From: Bacteroidales bacterium
GTDB lineage: Bacteria; Bacteroidota; Bacteroidia; Bacteroidales; UBA10428
Direction of reading: 5' to 3'
Assembly (NCBI GenBank): GCA_016938095.1
Contig: JAFGVG010000308.1
Location: 1-6,907 of the forward strand
Length of the DNA: 6,907 nt
The notes beneath the pieces were generated by a model. It ran no database searches. It worked only from the letters and a program-made list of their open reading frames with translations, and was not told the origin of the DNA. Position 1 is the first letter of the stretch. Every line of letters begins with the position of its first letter. Positions 5,993 through 6,907 of this stretch are shown in pieces. The translations under genes were made by a program, and so were the position numbers.

Positions 5993-6907
5993 ATGAGAAT
6001 CTGCGTTCGTGTTTTTATACTGGTTATGTTTATTGCATGGACATCTGCAATATCAAAGGCTTTTACTTCGATTTCAAATAACGAAAATGGGGTTAATGAA
6101 ATACTGCATATGCTCGAACATATCGACAGGTGCATATTCATGGGTGATCTGGAGAATGCCCGGAAGGCCATGGATTTAGTTGAAAAGCTCTTTTCAGCAA
6201 CAAATGATCCTGATGTCCTGTTAAGTTTCAGGTATAATACCGGGCAGGCAAAACTTCTGGCTTTTATGGGCGAAAATGCCCGTTCGCTGCAGTTACTCAA
6301 ACAAACTGCCAAATGGATACCAAATTTGAAGAACGACTTCCCCGTTGATGTAGCTTCCTGCTATGGTTATTTAGGAACATTGCAGCAACAGATAAACCTA
6401 TTACCCGAAGCCATCAGCAATCTCGAATCAGCCATCGCTATCCTCAATACCACAAACCTGCACAATTCTCCAAAGCAAATGCTGTTAAAGGCAAGACTTT
6501 CAGTATTATATCACGAAAACCTGCAAATCGACGAGTCACGGTTGTTGAAAAATGAATGTACTGAATATCTGCAACATTACCCTGATCCTTTCAACATAGA
6601 CCTTATTGACCTTTATCTCGAAATGGCTGACGCCCACGTTGCATCAGTGCGCAGCAACAGCCTTACCGAAAAATATACCGAAATAGCCACCCATATCCTG
6701 GAAAATAATTTCCCGCCCAAGCACTACCGGTTTGCCATACTGAACTATCTGAAAGCCATTATCAGTAGCAGAAGACTTGATTACACCAATGCTGTCCACT
6801 ACTATAACCTTTGCATCAATACATCCCCGTCGGTTGACAGATTGATTTTCTTCCAGATAGCTGCTTACCAGAATTTAGCGACCCTGTGGCTTGGAGAAAA
6901 CAATCCG
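5993..6907 (+). CDS. Exported helical-repeat (TPR-like) protein, N-terminal part (cut by window edge)
   Basis: The frame is open from the ATG at 5993 to the window end (305 residues, no stop). An in-frame TAG at 5966-5968 limits upstream extension; a GTG at 5978 is a less likely start. Residues 1-23 look like a signal peptide or membrane anchor: basic MRICVR, hydrophobic VFILVMFIAW, small residues TSA and SKA near a possible cleavage site. The remainder is predominantly alpha-helical with paired helices of TPR type, for example GDLENARKAMDLVEKL (51-66), YNTGQAKLLAFMGENARSL (81-99), ASCYGYLGTLQQQINLLPEA (121-140) continuing to about 152, and a possible later pair near 243-276. In Bacteroidota, exported TPR proteins with this kind of start often end in a CHAT protease-like domain, a histidine kinase or a LuxR/AraC-type regulator after a membrane helix. 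None is visible here, so the function stays open. No operon link to rluD: a gap of about 400 bases and a promoter candidate separate them. Confidence 0.8.
   Translation, partial: MRICVRVFILVMFIAWTSAISKAFTSISNNENGVNEILHMLEHIDRCIFMGDLENARKAMDLVEKLFSATNDPDVLLSFRYNTGQAKLLAFMGENARSLQLLKQTAKWIPNLKNDFPVDVASCYGYLGTLQQQINLLPEAISNLESAIAILNTTNLHNSPKQMLLKARLSVLYHENLQIDESRLLKNECTEYLQHYPDPFNIDLIDLYLEMADAHVASVRSNSLTEKYTEIATHILENNFPPKHYRFAILNYLKAIISSRRLDYTNAVHYYNLCINTSPSVDRLIFFQIAAYQNLATLWLGENNP

Overview
The window looks like a chromosomal segment of a Bacteroidota bacterium, probably in or near the Bacteroidales. Three things point there: a secreted protein with a type IX secretion (T9SS) type A C-terminal sorting domain, gene starts with no usable Shine-Dalgarno sequence, and several upstream sites resembling the Bacteroidota promoter (TTTG, about 19 bp, TAnnTTTG). 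No rRNA, tRNA, insertion sequence or CRISPR array was seen.

Layout. At the left edge the minus strand carries the N-terminal part of a family 2 glycosyltransferase (1-289). It diverges across a 155-bp gap from a plus-strand NCS2/AzgA-type purine permease (445-1737). A short AT-rich gap with a perfect TATCTTTG element leads into a tight three-gene plus-strand operon: a membrane-anchored protein with three PASTA domains (1812-2663), a 629-residue T9SS cargo protein whose start overlaps the previous stop (2660-4549), and an RluD-like 23S rRNA pseudouridine synthase (4561-5586). The roughly 400-bp region after it holds a likely small minus-strand gene for a 41-residue protein with an Asp/Gly/Pro-only tail (5602-5727), inverted repeats, a tandem 7-bp repeat (TTGGCTC) and a candidate promoter. 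The right edge holds the start of an exported helical-repeat (TPR-like) protein (5993 to window end).

How the genes relate. The permease imports purine bases and seems to be an independent unit. The PASTA protein and RluD-like enzyme probably share one transcript with the T9SS cargo. From general knowledge of Bacteroidota, PASTA and RluA-family genes often sit next to a D-Ala-D-Ala ligase gene. Here no ligase follows rluD, and a cell-surface protein gene lies between the two. That links cell-envelope and ribosome-maturation genes in expression, not clearly in function.

Most of the window is ordinary core genome. The parts that deserve a second look are the small acidic ORF with its overlapping inverted repeats, the heptamer tandem repeat, the translationally overlapped T9SS gene, and the truncated helical-repeat protein whose C-terminal effector domain, if any, lies outside the window. 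No convincing new multi-gene system is visible.
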